This document shows positions 16,332 through 25,280 of a DNA stretch of 64,000 nucleotides, piece after piece (position 1 is the first letter of the stretch; every line of letters starts with the position of its first letter). The notes beneath the pieces are model-generated. The model searched no databases. It had not been told where the DNA came from and saw only the letters and a list, made by a program, of their open reading frames with translations. The stretch covers positions 1,984,001-2,048,000 of the forward strand of contig OZ245013.1 in assembly GCA_965223675.1 (NCBI GenBank), in the 5' to 3' direction. The translations under genes and the position numbers were made by a program. The DNA comes from JAGQKC01 sp965223675 (GTDB lineage: Bacteria; Nitrospirota; Nitrospiria; Nitrospirales; UBA8639).

Positions 16332-17642
16332 CTACCGAGGAACATCAATCGTTAATCGAGCTGAAAACAAACGGTGAGGATCTAAACGTCGGCGAGCTTC
16401 ATGAAGAAGTGTATCAAGATTAGGGGTAACCATATCTTCAAAAGAAGTCTTTGCATTTGTTTCAATCTTAATGGGTCGAGAAAAATCTACCAACTCATTA
16501 TTTAAAAATAACGTATAGCGTCGCACCCGTTTAGTTTTCACGACGATCCGATTCTTCGATATCACTTCTGCATCTAGTTTAGCGTATATCTTCTCAGCAA
16601 TAAATTCGTCTCTTCGATCAATTAAGTTTTCTGAAAATGCTGCAATCTGTTCTGTCGCATCAATTCGCACCCAACTAAAATTCATCAAGTGCGTGGCATC
16701 ACGGACCACGGAAACCTTTTTGGAGATCGGCGCTCGTTCATGCCTGTCAAACCATGAAATCAACGCCGGCAATTCTTCTCTTGGGAAAAAATGCCCTCCA
16801 GCATGAGGGTGAGTAAAATTGTGTTCTTGATAAATATGGTGAATCTCTCGATCGACCATTTCATTCACTAATGTACGACTTAAGCTCACTGGCATGACTT
16901 GATCATGAAGTCCATGAATCACATAAAGAGAAGTAAGACGTAAATTATCGAGGAATGGGAACAACACATCATCAAGACCACTGGCCATCGGCGCAACACC
17001 GGCAAACATATCGGCATGATGCATACCAATAATCCAGGCACCAATTCCCCCGTTTGACATGCCCGTTAAAAATATTCGATCAACATCAACATGATAGCGA
17101 GTTTGAACTGTCTTCATGATTTCTAGGATCAGCTCTTCTGCTGAACGGCTCCACCAAGCCCCCATCGAGATGGTTGGACACACAAGAATGTATTTGTCAT
17201 TCAGACGAGGCACCCACCGCTCTAAATAGGTTGCCCCGGTAAACCCCGCACCATGCAAGCACATAATGAGTGGATACGCTTTAGATGAATCATACGAAGA
17301 AGGCACGTAAAGGCTATACTGATAGCTGCGACCTTGTACTAGAATGTCCTCTGATGGCTGTGCCCTAACGGGTTCTGGAGAAAAACTCTGAGGCTGCCTG
17401 ATGACTTCAGACACTGCTGATATAGTGGCATCTGGGTGCTGCAAAATATTTGACAACACCGTTTGCACAGACTCCACGTCAGAAGCTCTAAGGTATTGAT
17501 GAACAAGAGATGTAAGGGAAATAGGTTTTTCTAGAGTACTTTTCGTAAATAGGTCAGCTTCTTCTGCTAATCCAATACATGACAAGCCGACAAGAAGTAA
17601 GAGAAGCAGACCTAGGATAATGACAGAGAATCTGAAGCGCAT
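16332..17642 (-). CDS. Secreted alpha/beta-hydrolase (PHB depolymerase/esterase-like)
   Basis: A 436-residue protein with a signal peptide (hydrophobic residues 7-25, cleavage likely after LSCIGLA). The catalytic domain has the oxyanion strand IMCLHGAGFTG, the nucleophile elbow GMSNGG, and a late His in HPHAGGHFFP, the pattern of LpqC/PHB-depolymerase-like esterases. About 90 N-terminal residues before the domain and about 120 after it are unassigned. The ATG at 17642 is chosen because AGGAGG lies just upstream of it; the ATG at 17657 lies within that Shine-Dalgarno region. The substrate is unknown; a short-chain ester or polyester is plausible. Confidence 0.8.
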   Translation of the reverse strand: MRFRFSVIILGLLLLLLVGLSCIGLAEEADLFTKSTLEKPISLTSLVHQYLRASDVESVQTVLSNILQHPDATISAVSEVIRQPQSFSPEPVRAQPSEDILVQGRSYQYSLYVPSSYDSSKAYPLIMCLHGAGFTGATYLERWVPRLNDKYILVCPTISMGAWWSRSAEELILEIMKTVQTRYHVDVDRIFLTGMSNGGIGAWIIGMHHADMFAGVAPMASGLDDVLFPFLDNLRLTSLYVIHGLHDQVMPVSLSRTLVNEMVDREIHHIYQEHNFTHPHAGGHFFPREELPALISWFDRHERAPISKKVSVVRDATHLMNFSWVRIDATEQIAAFSENLIDRRDEFIAEKIYAKLDAEVISKNRIVVKTKRVRRYTLFLNNELVDFSRPIKIETNAKTSFEDMVTPNLDTLLHEARRRLDPHRLFSARLTIDVPR

Positions 17643-17782
17643 CTGTTCCTCCTGCATTGATCAACAATCCCAACTCCACCCTATCAATCGTTCCAATACT
17701 CAGTCAAAACAGATCAATCTTAGTCTTAGTGAAAAAGCAACCAAACAACCTAAGACTCTCGATTTTCCTTACTAGAAATGAA

Positions 17783-18598
17783 TTAGCGCACCATAGGATC
17801 GTTGATGTGCACCGCATATCGAAAAGGATCTATTTCGGCTTGGAAGATCGCGGCATTTGGAAACGCCTTAGCGATGAGCTCTCTTACTCGCTCAACATGT
17901 TCTATTGGCATTTTAGGTCCTAGCGTAAGAGCAGTGACAGCATGTGGAGGAAGAGGTTTCAAATACACATCTGGATTCGCTGGACTTGGGGCCAGACTAT
18001 TGAGCATCGCAAACATTCTATACTCTTTTTCATAAGACCATTCAGGCGACTTCCACGCAAAGGTCTCGACAGCACATTGATACTGTCCTTGATCAATAAC
18101 CACAACAGGCCGTTTCCTTCTATATCCGACTTTCGCAAGATTCGACTTGCCACTGTTTGGATTGACGACAAACGAGCTTGTCGGATCAAAGGTCAGCACC
18201 GCCCCTCTAAAACAGTCAGCATAATGTGCCCACATCAGGATATTATTGGAATCAGACGTCAAGCAAAAAATTCCCATAGTTTTTTCCCAAGCTTCAAGAT
18301 ATCCTTCAAATAGCTCTAGTGCTACGGTTGAATACACTTCAGGATTCGTTAATGCATTGGTTAAACCATTAACAAACTCTTGATCAGAATAGGCGCGAAA
18401 GGTCGTTTCTCGTTCAGCAAGAAGATTCCGGCGAATGATTTTTCGCAAACTCCCCCTATGAAAAGCCGGGAAAAACTCAAAAGGATCATTAAAGTATGAG
18501 GGCTGTGTGAATCGAACGCTCTGGGAAGTTAAGATTAACTCCAGCACATCAAAGGGGACATATTTATGCAGAGCTTGGGGAATCCAGGGTTTCTTCAT
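17783..18598 (-). CDS. DUF2971-family protein
   Basis: A 271-residue cytoplasmic protein with the DUF2971 pattern: LHKYVPFDVLELILTSQSVRF, then FNDPFEFFP, and FCLTSDSNNILMWAHYAD. The family is uncharacterised and is often found in variable genomic islands. Here it sits between a secreted esterase and the broken NACHT-FGE gene. No nuclease or nucleotide-binding motif is obvious. An accessory or defence-related role would be inference from location only. Confidence 0.82.
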   Translation of the reverse strand: MKKPWIPQALHKYVPFDVLELILTSQSVRFTQPSYFNDPFEFFPAFHRGSLRKIIRRNLLAERETTFRAYSDQEFVNGLTNALTNPEVYSTVALELFEGYLEAWEKTMGIFCLTSDSNNILMWAHYADCFRGAVLTFDPTSSFVVNPNSGKSNLAKVGYRRKRPVVVIDQGQYQCAVETFAWKSPEWSYEKEYRMFAMLNSLAPSPANPDVYLKPLPPHAVTALTLGPKMPIEHVERVRELIAKAFPNAAIFQAEIDPFRYAVHINDPMVR

Positions 18599-18865
18599 GA
18601 CTGTCAGGTCGGTTCATTTTCATTTCGTTTTCATCTACATAACAGAAGGGCAACCTAAACGGAGCTATACGTCCTCACCCCAAAGATCAATAATGGTGTT
18701 CGTGTAACAGAAATCCCTCTCATGACTTTTCCATAAGTTCCAAATATAGGGAATACCTCAGCTTAATTACTTCGCGGAAGGTTCTTTCAATCGACACGCA
18801 GATTCATCCTCACGCCAATATCACCTGCCAGATCAGAGACCAGAGAAACCAGATTCCAGAGCAGA

Positions 18866-18893
18866 CAGAGGTCAGAGGATCCAGAGGTCAGAG
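18866..18893. repeat. Purine-rich CAGAG direct repeats at the pseudogene end
   Basis: CAGAGGTCAGAG occurs at 18866-18877 and 18882-18893 (16-base period) inside a longer CAGA-rich tract from about 18834. The second copy spans the last stop codon of the NACHT-FGE gene, directly beyond the variable-region-like segment. Confidence 0.7.
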
Positions 18894-21800
18894 ATCGGAA
18901 AATGGAGAGGCCACCACGCGAAACCCGACATAGTAGTTCCTGCTGTCGGGAACGAGCCCGTAATGATCCGCACACCGCACGCCGATACTGGTGTAGTACC
19001 ACGAACCGCCACGCAGAACACGGGATTGGGCCTTATCAGCCATGAGGTCTTCGCGCCGACCCCATTCCTCGGGTTCGATCGGATACGGTTCGTCTTCATA
19101 CAGGCTTCGTGTCCATTCCCAGACGTTTCAGCTCATTTCTTCCACCTTAAACGGACTCGCGCCCTTTGTAAAACAGCCCACCGCACTCGTAGCGTTGATC
19201 TGCGTGTCTGAATAATTCGCCAAGTTGGGATCAGCCTTGTCGCCCCAGGGATAAGGTCGGTCATCGTTGTCTCCGCGTGCGGCTTTCTCCCACTCTGGTT
19301 CGTTCGGTAAGGTGATCGACCATGGCTTCCCGGACTCGCCACCCGTGCGGAGCAAGGTGCGCAAGGGTTCTGACGTGCCTTCCCATGCTCGTAGTTTCTC
19401 GGTCAGCCATCGGCAATAGGCCACGGCTTCGTACCAGGCCACGCCAACCACCGGATGATTGGGTAAATCGAACGGTTCGCCAAACTGTTTCGGTTTGGCG
19501 CGTGGCTGATCGTCATAGCGGCCTTGGACCACCCCGGCCTTCCACACGCCGGCAGCTTTGGCTTCAAGAAAATATTGTCCATATTGATATCCATTGTCGT
19601 CAACGAACGCCTGAAATTGCGCCTGGGTCACGGGAAACTTCGAGATGTAATAGATATACGGAACGGTGATGGTGATCGTCTTGCCCTTTTCACCCATCTT
19701 GAACGGCCCATCTGGGATTTCGATGAATGCAACCTGAAACGGATCGAGCACGTCTTTTCGCCTATCTCCAAGTAAACCCAACGTCCGTCCAGCCAGTACA
19801 CGCTCTTTCACGATCACCTCATCATGTCGTATTGCGCACTCTAGCCACTTTTGCACGCGTTCTAACAAGACCTGTCCAGTCCTTTCCCGTTTGACTCCAA
19901 GGAGGCCGACCCCCAAGAGCGCATCAGCAGCTAGCTGAGCGAAGCGCCAATGTTGTGATTGAGGCGACGCGATGTCACTCACGACTCCAGGGCAGAGATG
20001 ATTGATGAATGCGAGGGCTTTGTTGATCGAATATTTCCTCGCAGCAAATTTACAGGCAAGCACAAATACTTCCCGCCATCGATCAAAATCTGTTGAACGA
20101 GACTGGCTGGCCGACCAGGATCATGATCCGTCCGCAGGAGATAGCAAGCTGCCAAAAATTCTTGAAACGTTCGATGTGGAAATCGATACGCATCGATTTT
20201 ATGCGGAATGAGGAGGCCTGACCGCTCACGAATGTACTGGACGAATTGCCCCGCTTTATCCCAACTCCCGCCTAGGTACGTTTGAAGGCATTGCCGGAGG
20301 TCTGATTCCCGTATGTCGGGCGTCTCCTCACTCGATGGCGATTGATGCGCCTGAAACGCGGCCTCACAGAGTCCATCTCGCAGGTCCGTCATTTTTAAGT
20401 GGGGAATGTTCAAATGCTGCACGAGGCCCGTTTCTTGACCTAACCGCTGCTGCCACCGTTCCATCAATAAATCTACGGCATCGTTGTACAATTCGGTTCG
20501 ATCATCTGGCAGCTTGCCCTGAAAGGTATGGAGTTGGACCATCACCATGAGCAGTAAGGGACGTTCGGCAAGCCCGCGCAGATCTTTTCGCTTGATCGCC
20601 TGCGTTTGCAATTGCTTCATTCGCCAAGAGACGTCGTGCTCGCTTAGTCGTTTTCTTTGAGTGAGTTGCTGGTACCAGTTTTCGACAAACTGTTCAATCT
20701 GCTTTTCATTGAACGGGGCCAAGGTGACATGATGAAAATTTTGGAGTTTCCAGGGTTGTCCGATATAGGCATAGGGTCGACAGGTCACCACATAACGGTG
20801 CTGAGAATAGTGGCTCACGAGATCGTTGACAACATCCACGATCAGCATTCGTTGATCTTGCGGGACTTCATCCAACCCATCCAAGACGACCAAAGCCTTC
20901 GCCTGATCCGGCTTCATGACTGCTTCCAGGAAGACCCAACTTTCTGGGATGCTCCACGAGTCCAACAATTCCTTGAGATAGTCTCTGACGGCGGACGCCT
21001 TCCCAGCCTTCACCTTATGCTCTGCGGCATGGCCTGCCAGTTCTTTCAACTCCACCCACACCGGCAGTATTGCACCATGCTCCCAAGGCTTGAGTTGTTC
21101 GAGCCAGGTCCTAGAATCATCCTTGAGGCCTGATTGTGCCAACACGTAGGCCACATGTTTCGCGAAGGTAGACTTTCCAGACCCCGGGTCTCCCATGATA
21201 AGGAGACGAGATTCTTGATTGAGTTTTTCTAGTGCAGGAATCCGTCGATCTTCCGTTTGACTTGCCAATTCCCGCCGCAACTCGTCTTCCCGTTCCACCG
21301 GCCGCAACTCTTGCGTATCTAAATCCGTATAAATATCTGCCAGACCCAGTTGCTCTCCCTTGCCAGGGTCCGCATACGTCGCATGCATTTGGCCCCAAGG
21401 AAGCAGATTGGTTTCCCGAACCACTTCTTTCAGATACTGAGTTTTTAAAACTTGCTGTGTCGCCTCGCGCGGGGAGTTCTCTCCCATCACAACCGTGATA
21501 TTTTCCCCCTGAAAGGCCGGACTGTTGGGTCCCGTCGTCACCGGGCCTCGAATGTTTTGAGCTGCGACACCACCTGCTCCACTTGCGACAGGTTTATAAC
21601 CTTGGGCAAGACCACCGGGTCCACTCTGGGTTGCAAAAAAACTCGTCGATGTGAGACTCCCTTCCCGTTTCAAGACCGCTGCTAATTGCTGAAGTCGGTC
21701 ATGAATCTCCTTATCATCTGATTCTGCGACGACTGCTAATTGTTTCTCCAAAGTCTCCCGTCGGACCTTGGATTGAGGCTTTTCTTCCACATCCTCCAAC

Positions 21801-21937
21801 GCCTCTATCACATCCTGGTCTTCACCAACGATGGCTTTGATTCGATTTTTGATGGCTTGATAGAGATCTTTGATCGCTTCACTTCCTAAAGCACCGGCAG
21901 CCGCCGCCAAGAGACTGCTTATCGTGATGGGGTCCAT
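18888..21937 (-). pseudogene. NACHT NTPase - FGE-sulfatase fusion, broken by a frameshift and a stop
   Basis: One original gene of about 1,016 codons. The first part (19979-21937, 652 codons) has a Gly-rich linker, Walker A GDPGSGKST and Walker B ALVVLDGLDEVP of a NACHT domain. Near 20085-20092 one base is missing: the frame Q-D-F-D-R-W-R-E-V continues the NACHT protein only after a -1 shift. The next frame carries an FGE-sulfatase domain (PVTQAQFQAFV, NEPEWEKAARG, PYPWGD) but hits TGA at 19128-19130 exactly where the conserved EMSGNVWEW needs Gly (GGA). Reading past it restores NVWEW, RVLRGGSW and VGFRVV to the stop at 18888-18890. The added base makes the length divisible by three. Sequencing error is possible for the indel, less so for both lesions. 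Confidence 0.85.
18912..19022 (-). other. DGR variable-region-like 3' segment of the FGE domain
   Basis: The segment encodes RVLRGGSW, a run of varied residues, and NYYVGFRVV, the layout of diversity-generating-retroelement targets built on the FGE/C-type-lectin fold. At positions that vary in such proteins the codons are TAC TAC ACC AGT ATC GGC, GAT CAT TAC, CTC GTT, AGC and AAC TAC TAT, all ending in C or T as expected from AAC/AAT template codons mutated at adenines. No reverse transcriptase or template repeat is present in the window. Confidence 0.55.
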
Positions 21938-22035
21938 TTAGTTTTCCTTTATCGCAATCACGCTCATAATGAAATTTGGCTAACTCCCGTCGACAGGGAT
22001 TATGCCAAACCAAACTTAAATTGCAACTGAATTTC

Positions 22036-22059
22036 TGGTCTTCCCCCGATTTTGTGGAC
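22036..22059. repeat. IS3 left terminal inverted repeat
   Basis: Outer end at TG of 22036. It matches the inverse of 23250-23273 with three mismatches. The adjacent TTC at 22033-22035 is one copy of the target duplication. Confidence 0.88.
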
Positions 22060-22066
22060 GGGTGAG

Positions 22067-22915
22067 TTAAGAGTTTTGGGATGATTTCCCATACGCTGCT
22101 GGGGCCACCCCGTTGATGTAGGAGTGGCGACGTGGCCGATTATCAAACCGTTCAATGTAATCAAAGATATCGGTCCGCGCTTCGGCTCGGGTCTCATAGT
22201 GTCGCCGATTGACGCGTTCGCGCTTCAGTAAGCCAAAGAAGCTTTCCGCTACCCCATTGTCATAACAATTGCCCACGCCACTCATGCTACTCACGATCCC
22301 GTGGTGGTGCAGAAACGCTTGAAACTCCTCGGCCGTATACTGCGTGCCACGATCTGAATGCAGAATGACCGCGGCCGGTGTTGTCCGTTGCCACACCGCC
22401 ATGAGCACGGCTTGGATCACCACCACCCGCCCTAACGTCGGCTGCATCGACCAGCCAATGACCTGCCGAGAGCAGTCTAAGACCACGGCCAAGTAGAGCC
22501 AGCCCTCGGCGGTGCGGATATACGTGATATCCGTCACCCATTTGGTGTTGCGTGTGGTGGCCGTAAAGTCGCGGGCGAGGTGATTGCTGACCCCTTCAGG
22601 CCGTTGTCCTGCCTTGCGGCCTCGCCAGCGCTTTTTGGCGGGGATCCCGTGCAGCCCTGCCTGTTTCATCAGGCGGGCCACCCGATGTCGACCGCACCGC
22701 TGGCCTTGCGCCCGCAATTCCTGCCACACCTTGGGACTGCCGTAGACTCCATCATTTGCTGTATGAATCCGTCGAATCGCCTGCGTCAATTCGACATTGG
22801 TCGTCGTTCGCGGACCCATCGGACGAGCCTGCCTCGCATAGAAGCCACTCGGGGAGACACGGAGCAAGCGACACATCATGCGTATGGAATAGTCTTGGCG
22901 GCAGCGTTGAATCAT
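22067..22915 (-). CDS. IS3-family transposase OrfB (DDE integrase core)
   Basis: 282 residues from the ATG at 22915, or the C-terminal part of an OrfAB fusion made by -1 frameshifting. It has an HTH_21-type N-terminus (SIRMMCRLLRVSPSGFYARQ) and an rve integrase core with the catalytic triad: first Asp in TDITYI, second in HSDRGTQYT, Glu in NGVAESFFGLLKRE. It catalyses cut-and-circularise transposition of the element. The ATG overlaps the orfA stop codon (ATGA), so independent OrfB synthesis by translational coupling is also possible. No disruption is visible. Confidence 0.92.
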   Translation of the reverse strand: MIQRCRQDYSIRMMCRLLRVSPSGFYARQARPMGPRTTTNVELTQAIRRIHTANDGVYGSPKVWQELRAQGQRCGRHRVARLMKQAGLHGIPAKKRWRGRKAGQRPEGVSNHLARDFTATTRNTKWVTDITYIRTAEGWLYLAVVLDCSRQVIGWSMQPTLGRVVVIQAVLMAVWQRTTPAAVILHSDRGTQYTAEEFQAFLHHHGIVSSMSGVGNCYDNGVAESFFGLLKRERVNRRHYETRAEARTDIFDYIERFDNRPRRHSYINGVAPAAYGKSSQNS

Positions 22916-23211
22916 GGCATACCTGGCTGCGACGCCTTGGCAAAGAACGCCGCCGCGTCTTTTAAAAAATCCCGTTCTCGCTTCACTCGTGCTAACTCCC
23001 GCTTGAGGCGACCAATCTCCTGGTCTTTCGGGACCCCCTGCCCTGGGAAAGCCCGGGGACCGGCGTGCTCCTGCTCTCGACACCAGCGGCTCAAGACGTT
23101 GGCATGAAGGCCTAAGTCGTCAGCCACTTGCTTGAGGGATTGGTCGGCTCCCTTCGCCATCTGCACAGCTTCGCGTTTGAACTCCTTGGTAAATTTCCTC
23201 CGTTGTCGCAT
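22912..23211 (-). CDS. IS3-family transposase OrfA (HTH protein)
   Basis: 99 residues with an N-terminal HTH_Tnp_1 domain (RKFTKEFKREAVQMA, LKQVADDLGLHANVLSRW) and a C-terminal leucine-zipper-like helix (EIGRLKRELARVKRERDFLK) used for multimerisation. It binds the terminal repeats and limits transposition. It begins about 60 bases inside the right inverted repeat, with GGGAGG before the ATG. Its 3' part overlaps orfB. Confidence 0.92.
   Translation of the reverse strand: MRQRRKFTKEFKREAVQMAKGADQSLKQVADDLGLHANVLSRWCREQEHAGPRAFPGQGVPKDQEIGRLKRELARVKRERDFLKDAAAFFAKASQPGMP
22963..22969 (-). promoter_or_regulatory. -1 programmed frameshift site T-TTT-TTA in the IS
   Basis: In the orfA frame the codons read GAT TTT TTA, giving a canonical X-XXY-YYZ heptamer TTTTTTA. 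A one-base backward slip re-pairs both tRNAs on TTT TTT and enters the orfB frame, producing the OrfAB transposase expected of IS3 elements. A stimulatory structure was not identified. Confidence 0.75.
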
Positions 23212-23249
23212 GACACACCTCCCGGCTCATTATGAACCTTTTGGAATGT

Positions 23250-23273
23250 GTCCGCAAAAGCAGGGGAAGACCA
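23250..23273. repeat. IS3 right terminal inverted repeat
   Basis: Outer end at CA of 23273. It pairs with 22036-22059, and the TTC at 23274-23276 is the second target-duplication copy. Confidence 0.88.
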
Positions 23274-23451
23274 TTCCTCTGTACCTAGAGTACAGTTAAG
23301 CTGTTAAACACTTTGGGAATCATTAGGCCTAAACTGCTAGTCAAGAGGAAGGAATGAAAGAGGAAAAGTTGGGACAAGTTTTCTAGAGCGAAAGGCGGTG
23401 ATTTTCGAAAAATGACCTGAGAATTTCCTTACAACTCAAATAGGATTCGAT

Positions 23452-23874
23452 CTAGCTTTCTACCCAGGGATTAATGACGGGCACAGATAATTCGGTAAAA
23501 TCTTTGGTATTTCTTGTCACAATGGTGCTTCTCGTCACCATCGCAATGCCTGCAATTTGGGTATCTCTCATGTCAACTGTGATTCCACGCCTCCGCCTCC
23601 CAGCCGCTAACTCTCCTGCTGCTAGGGCCGCATCTTCATCAAAAGACAGTATGCGCCCTTCAAGGATTTTTTCTAATGTTTGCTGAAAAGCTTCTTCCAA
23701 CTTGACTCGCCGTTTGCCCTTTGTGAGTGTGGAGAGGCCTAAACGAATTTCAAACACCGTAATGGCCGTGGTCCAGACTGATTCCCAAGGTTGTCGGTCT
23801 AACCACGAGACAATTGTCTGATCCACCTTCTCTTTCATCACAGCGGAAAGGATATTGGTATCGAGAATAATCAT
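23452..23874 (-). CDS. vapC: VapC/FitB-type PIN-domain toxin
   Basis: A 140-residue PIN-domain ribonuclease. Expected acidic active-site residues are Asp5 (MIILDTN), Glu42 (VFEIRLG), Asp101/Asp104 (TVDMRDTQIAG) and Asp125 (TRNTKDF). VapC toxins cut specific RNAs, often initiator tRNA or 23S rRNA, until neutralised by the cognate antitoxin. Its start overlaps the antitoxin stop by 4 bases (ATGA), the usual coupling. The FitB-like branch is suggested by its ribbon-helix-helix partner. The module lies directly beside the IS3 element. Confidence 0.93.
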   Translation of the reverse strand: MIILDTNILSAVMKEKVDQTIVSWLDRQPWESVWTTAITVFEIRLGLSTLTKGKRRVKLEEAFQQTLEKILEGRILSFDEDAALAAGELAAGRRRRGITVDMRDTQIAGIAMVTRSTIVTRNTKDFTELSVPVINPWVES

Positions 23875-24119
23875 GAATCGAACGTGGTTGGCTTGGGGGA
23901 TGTCCCCTTGAGTTCTGGAATATCATGACATAACCCGAGATCTTGAAATTGGCGACTCATGGCCGACCCAATACCTTTTTTCCGCTTCCCTTCTCCTTTC
24001 GTCGCATTGCGAAGAATATCGCGCACTTCCTCTTCCACACTGTGACCATGTCGTAACGCCCGTTGCTTCAAACGAGTTTTGACATCTTCTTCAAGATTTC
24101 GAACAATCAGTTGTGGCAT
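23871..24119 (-). CDS. vapB: FitA/VapB-type ribbon-helix-helix antitoxin
   Basis: An 82-residue antitoxin. The N-terminal 40 residues form an Arc-like ribbon-helix-helix (PQLIVRNLEEDVKTRLKQRA, then GHSVEEEVRDIL), and the C-terminal tail is flexible and expected to wrap the toxin active site. It neutralises VapC and represses the operon. A perfect 20-bp palindrome 18 bases upstream of the ATG (24138-24157) is the probable operator. GGGGGGA precedes the ATG as ribosome-binding site. Confidence 0.9.
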   Translation of the reverse strand: MPQLIVRNLEEDVKTRLKQRALRHGHSVEEEVRDILRNATKGEGKRKKGIGSAMSRQFQDLGLCHDIPELKGTSPKPTTFDS

Positions 24120-24137
24120 AGCAATCCCCCCTCCAAT

Positions 24138-24157
24138 AATGATATCATGATATCATT
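24138..24157. promoter_or_regulatory. Perfect 20-bp palindromic operator of the vapBC module
   Basis: AATGATATCATGATATCATT is identical on both strands, and is itself made of repeated ATGATATCAT units, suiting two ribbon-helix-helix dimers. It lies just upstream of the antitoxin ATG, where toxin-antitoxin complexes autorepress. Confidence 0.8.
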
Positions 24158-24290
24158 GACTGAAAATTACATCAACCCTCGTGCATCATTTTGAGAAATG
24201 GGGAAGGGCTTTATTAAGAAAAGATGAGAGATAATCTGCAGGGAAAAGTATTAAAGGAAAAGAGCACATTACAAGATTTCTGAAAAAGAC

Positions 24291-25280
24291 CTATTGCCCA
24301 AGTCTATTTTTGACTATTGACAAAGCGGTCGAAATAGTCCCTGGGATAAATGCTAAAAGAGCTTGTGGATCCATTTTTATGAAATTGATGAATTCCTGTT
24401 TTTTGGTGGGCATTCTATGTGCTATGCGATGGAGTATTTCTTTGACAAACTGTTCTCGTAATCCCCGAATGCGCTGATCGAGTTCGTTGCGTTCAACATC
24501 ATTCAACTCGTAGCGTTCATAGATCTGCTTGCGATAGCGCATGTCATCGTAGACTCTTTCAATCGATCGCTCATGTCCCCAACGAGTTGCGGAATACACA
24601 TTTAGACCTTCCTCGTATCGACATTCACATTTCGTTGAAAATACGACCTTATCCGTGGCCTTCGCCAGATCCATCCAAAAGAGATATTCTTCTCCGGTAA
24701 TCGTGAATTCGATCGGATATCGAATCTGCGGGAATTTCTTCGCACGATACACGAGTGTCGATTGCCCGATTAGATTTCCAACAATTATCTGAGTAAACAG
24801 ATCACCATTAAAAATTCTTAGCCAATCCGTCCCTTCGACAAGCGGATGATCTTCAATTCTGATTTTTCCTGACCGTTCAAATGCCGAAATATCCTGGTTC
24901 AACTGATAGTGATCAGTAAAATAATAATCGTAACCTTTATCCAGTGCGAAAATGGCATTTCCCAAATGATCATCTGTCCACACATCGTCGGAATCTAAAA
25001 ACGCAACATATTCTGTTTCAGGTCGTAATTCATCCAGAGCTCGATTTCTGGCACGCCCCTGCTTCATGTTTTTTTCTTGCTTGATGATTCGAATTTTTTC
25101 AGGGTGAGCTTTGATGAGATCTTGCAACTCTGATTCTGGAGTCACCGGCGACACATCATCGACAACGATAATCTCGTAATCGTCGATGCTTTTTTGTTCG
25201 ATTGCAGACGTCACGCACTTTCTCAATACGCCTTCCTTTCGCTGAAAGTACGGAATCACGACGGCTGTACGAATATTCAT
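24291..25280 (-). CDS. Family 2 glycosyltransferase
   Basis: A 329-residue cytoplasmic GT-A enzyme. The N-terminus has TAVVIPYFQRKEGVLRKCV, then EIIVVDDVSP with the UDP-binding Asp pair, GRARNRALDEL, and the metal-binding DxD in FLDSDDVW. The second half (EEYLFWMDLA, CRYEEGLNVY) fits a family 2 catalytic and acceptor region. It transfers a sugar from a nucleotide donor to a polysaccharide or lipid acceptor, not identifiable here. No polysaccharide cluster is adjacent. The gene stands alone between the toxin-antitoxin module and ribD. Confidence 0.88.
   Translation of the reverse strand: MNIRTAVVIPYFQRKEGVLRKCVTSAIEQKSIDDYEIIVVDDVSPVTPESELQDLIKAHPEKIRIIKQEKNMKQGRARNRALDELRPETEYVAFLDSDDVWTDDHLGNAIFALDKGYDYYFTDHYQLNQDISAFERSGKIRIEDHPLVEGTDWLRIFNGDLFTQIIVGNLIGQSTLVYRAKKFPQIRYPIEFTITGEEYLFWMDLAKATDKVVFSTKCECRYEEGLNVYSATRWGHERSIERVYDDMRYRKQIYERYELNDVERNELDQRIRGLREQFVKEILHRIAHRMPTKKQEFINFIKMDPQALLAFIPGTISTALSIVKNRLGQ

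Larger units (their letters stand above)
22036..23273 (-). mobile_element. Complete IS3-family insertion sequence
   Basis: A 1,238-bp element bounded by imperfect inverted repeats of about 24 bases (22036-22059 and 23250-23273, both starting TGGTCTTCCCC; 21 of 24 match). It begins TG and ends CA, as IS3 elements do. The flanks carry the 3-bp direct repeat TTC (22033-22035 and 23274-23276), a target duplication. It encodes OrfA and OrfB in overlapping frames with a slippery site. It inserted 99 bases upstream of the NACHT gene start, probably separating it from its promoter. Both frames are intact, so it may still be active. Confidence 0.93.

Noticed and set aside
18599..18887. DGR reverse transcriptase or template repeat next to the variable-region-like segment
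   Set aside because: The space downstream holds no coding frame for a reverse transcriptase and no adenine-rich near-copy of the segment; the next gene is DUF2971.
20085..20101. Programmed -1 frameshifting joining the NACHT and FGE parts
   Set aside because: No slippery heptamer fits the NACHT reading frame at the junction, and a separate in-frame TGA occurs later, so decay or error is more likely.
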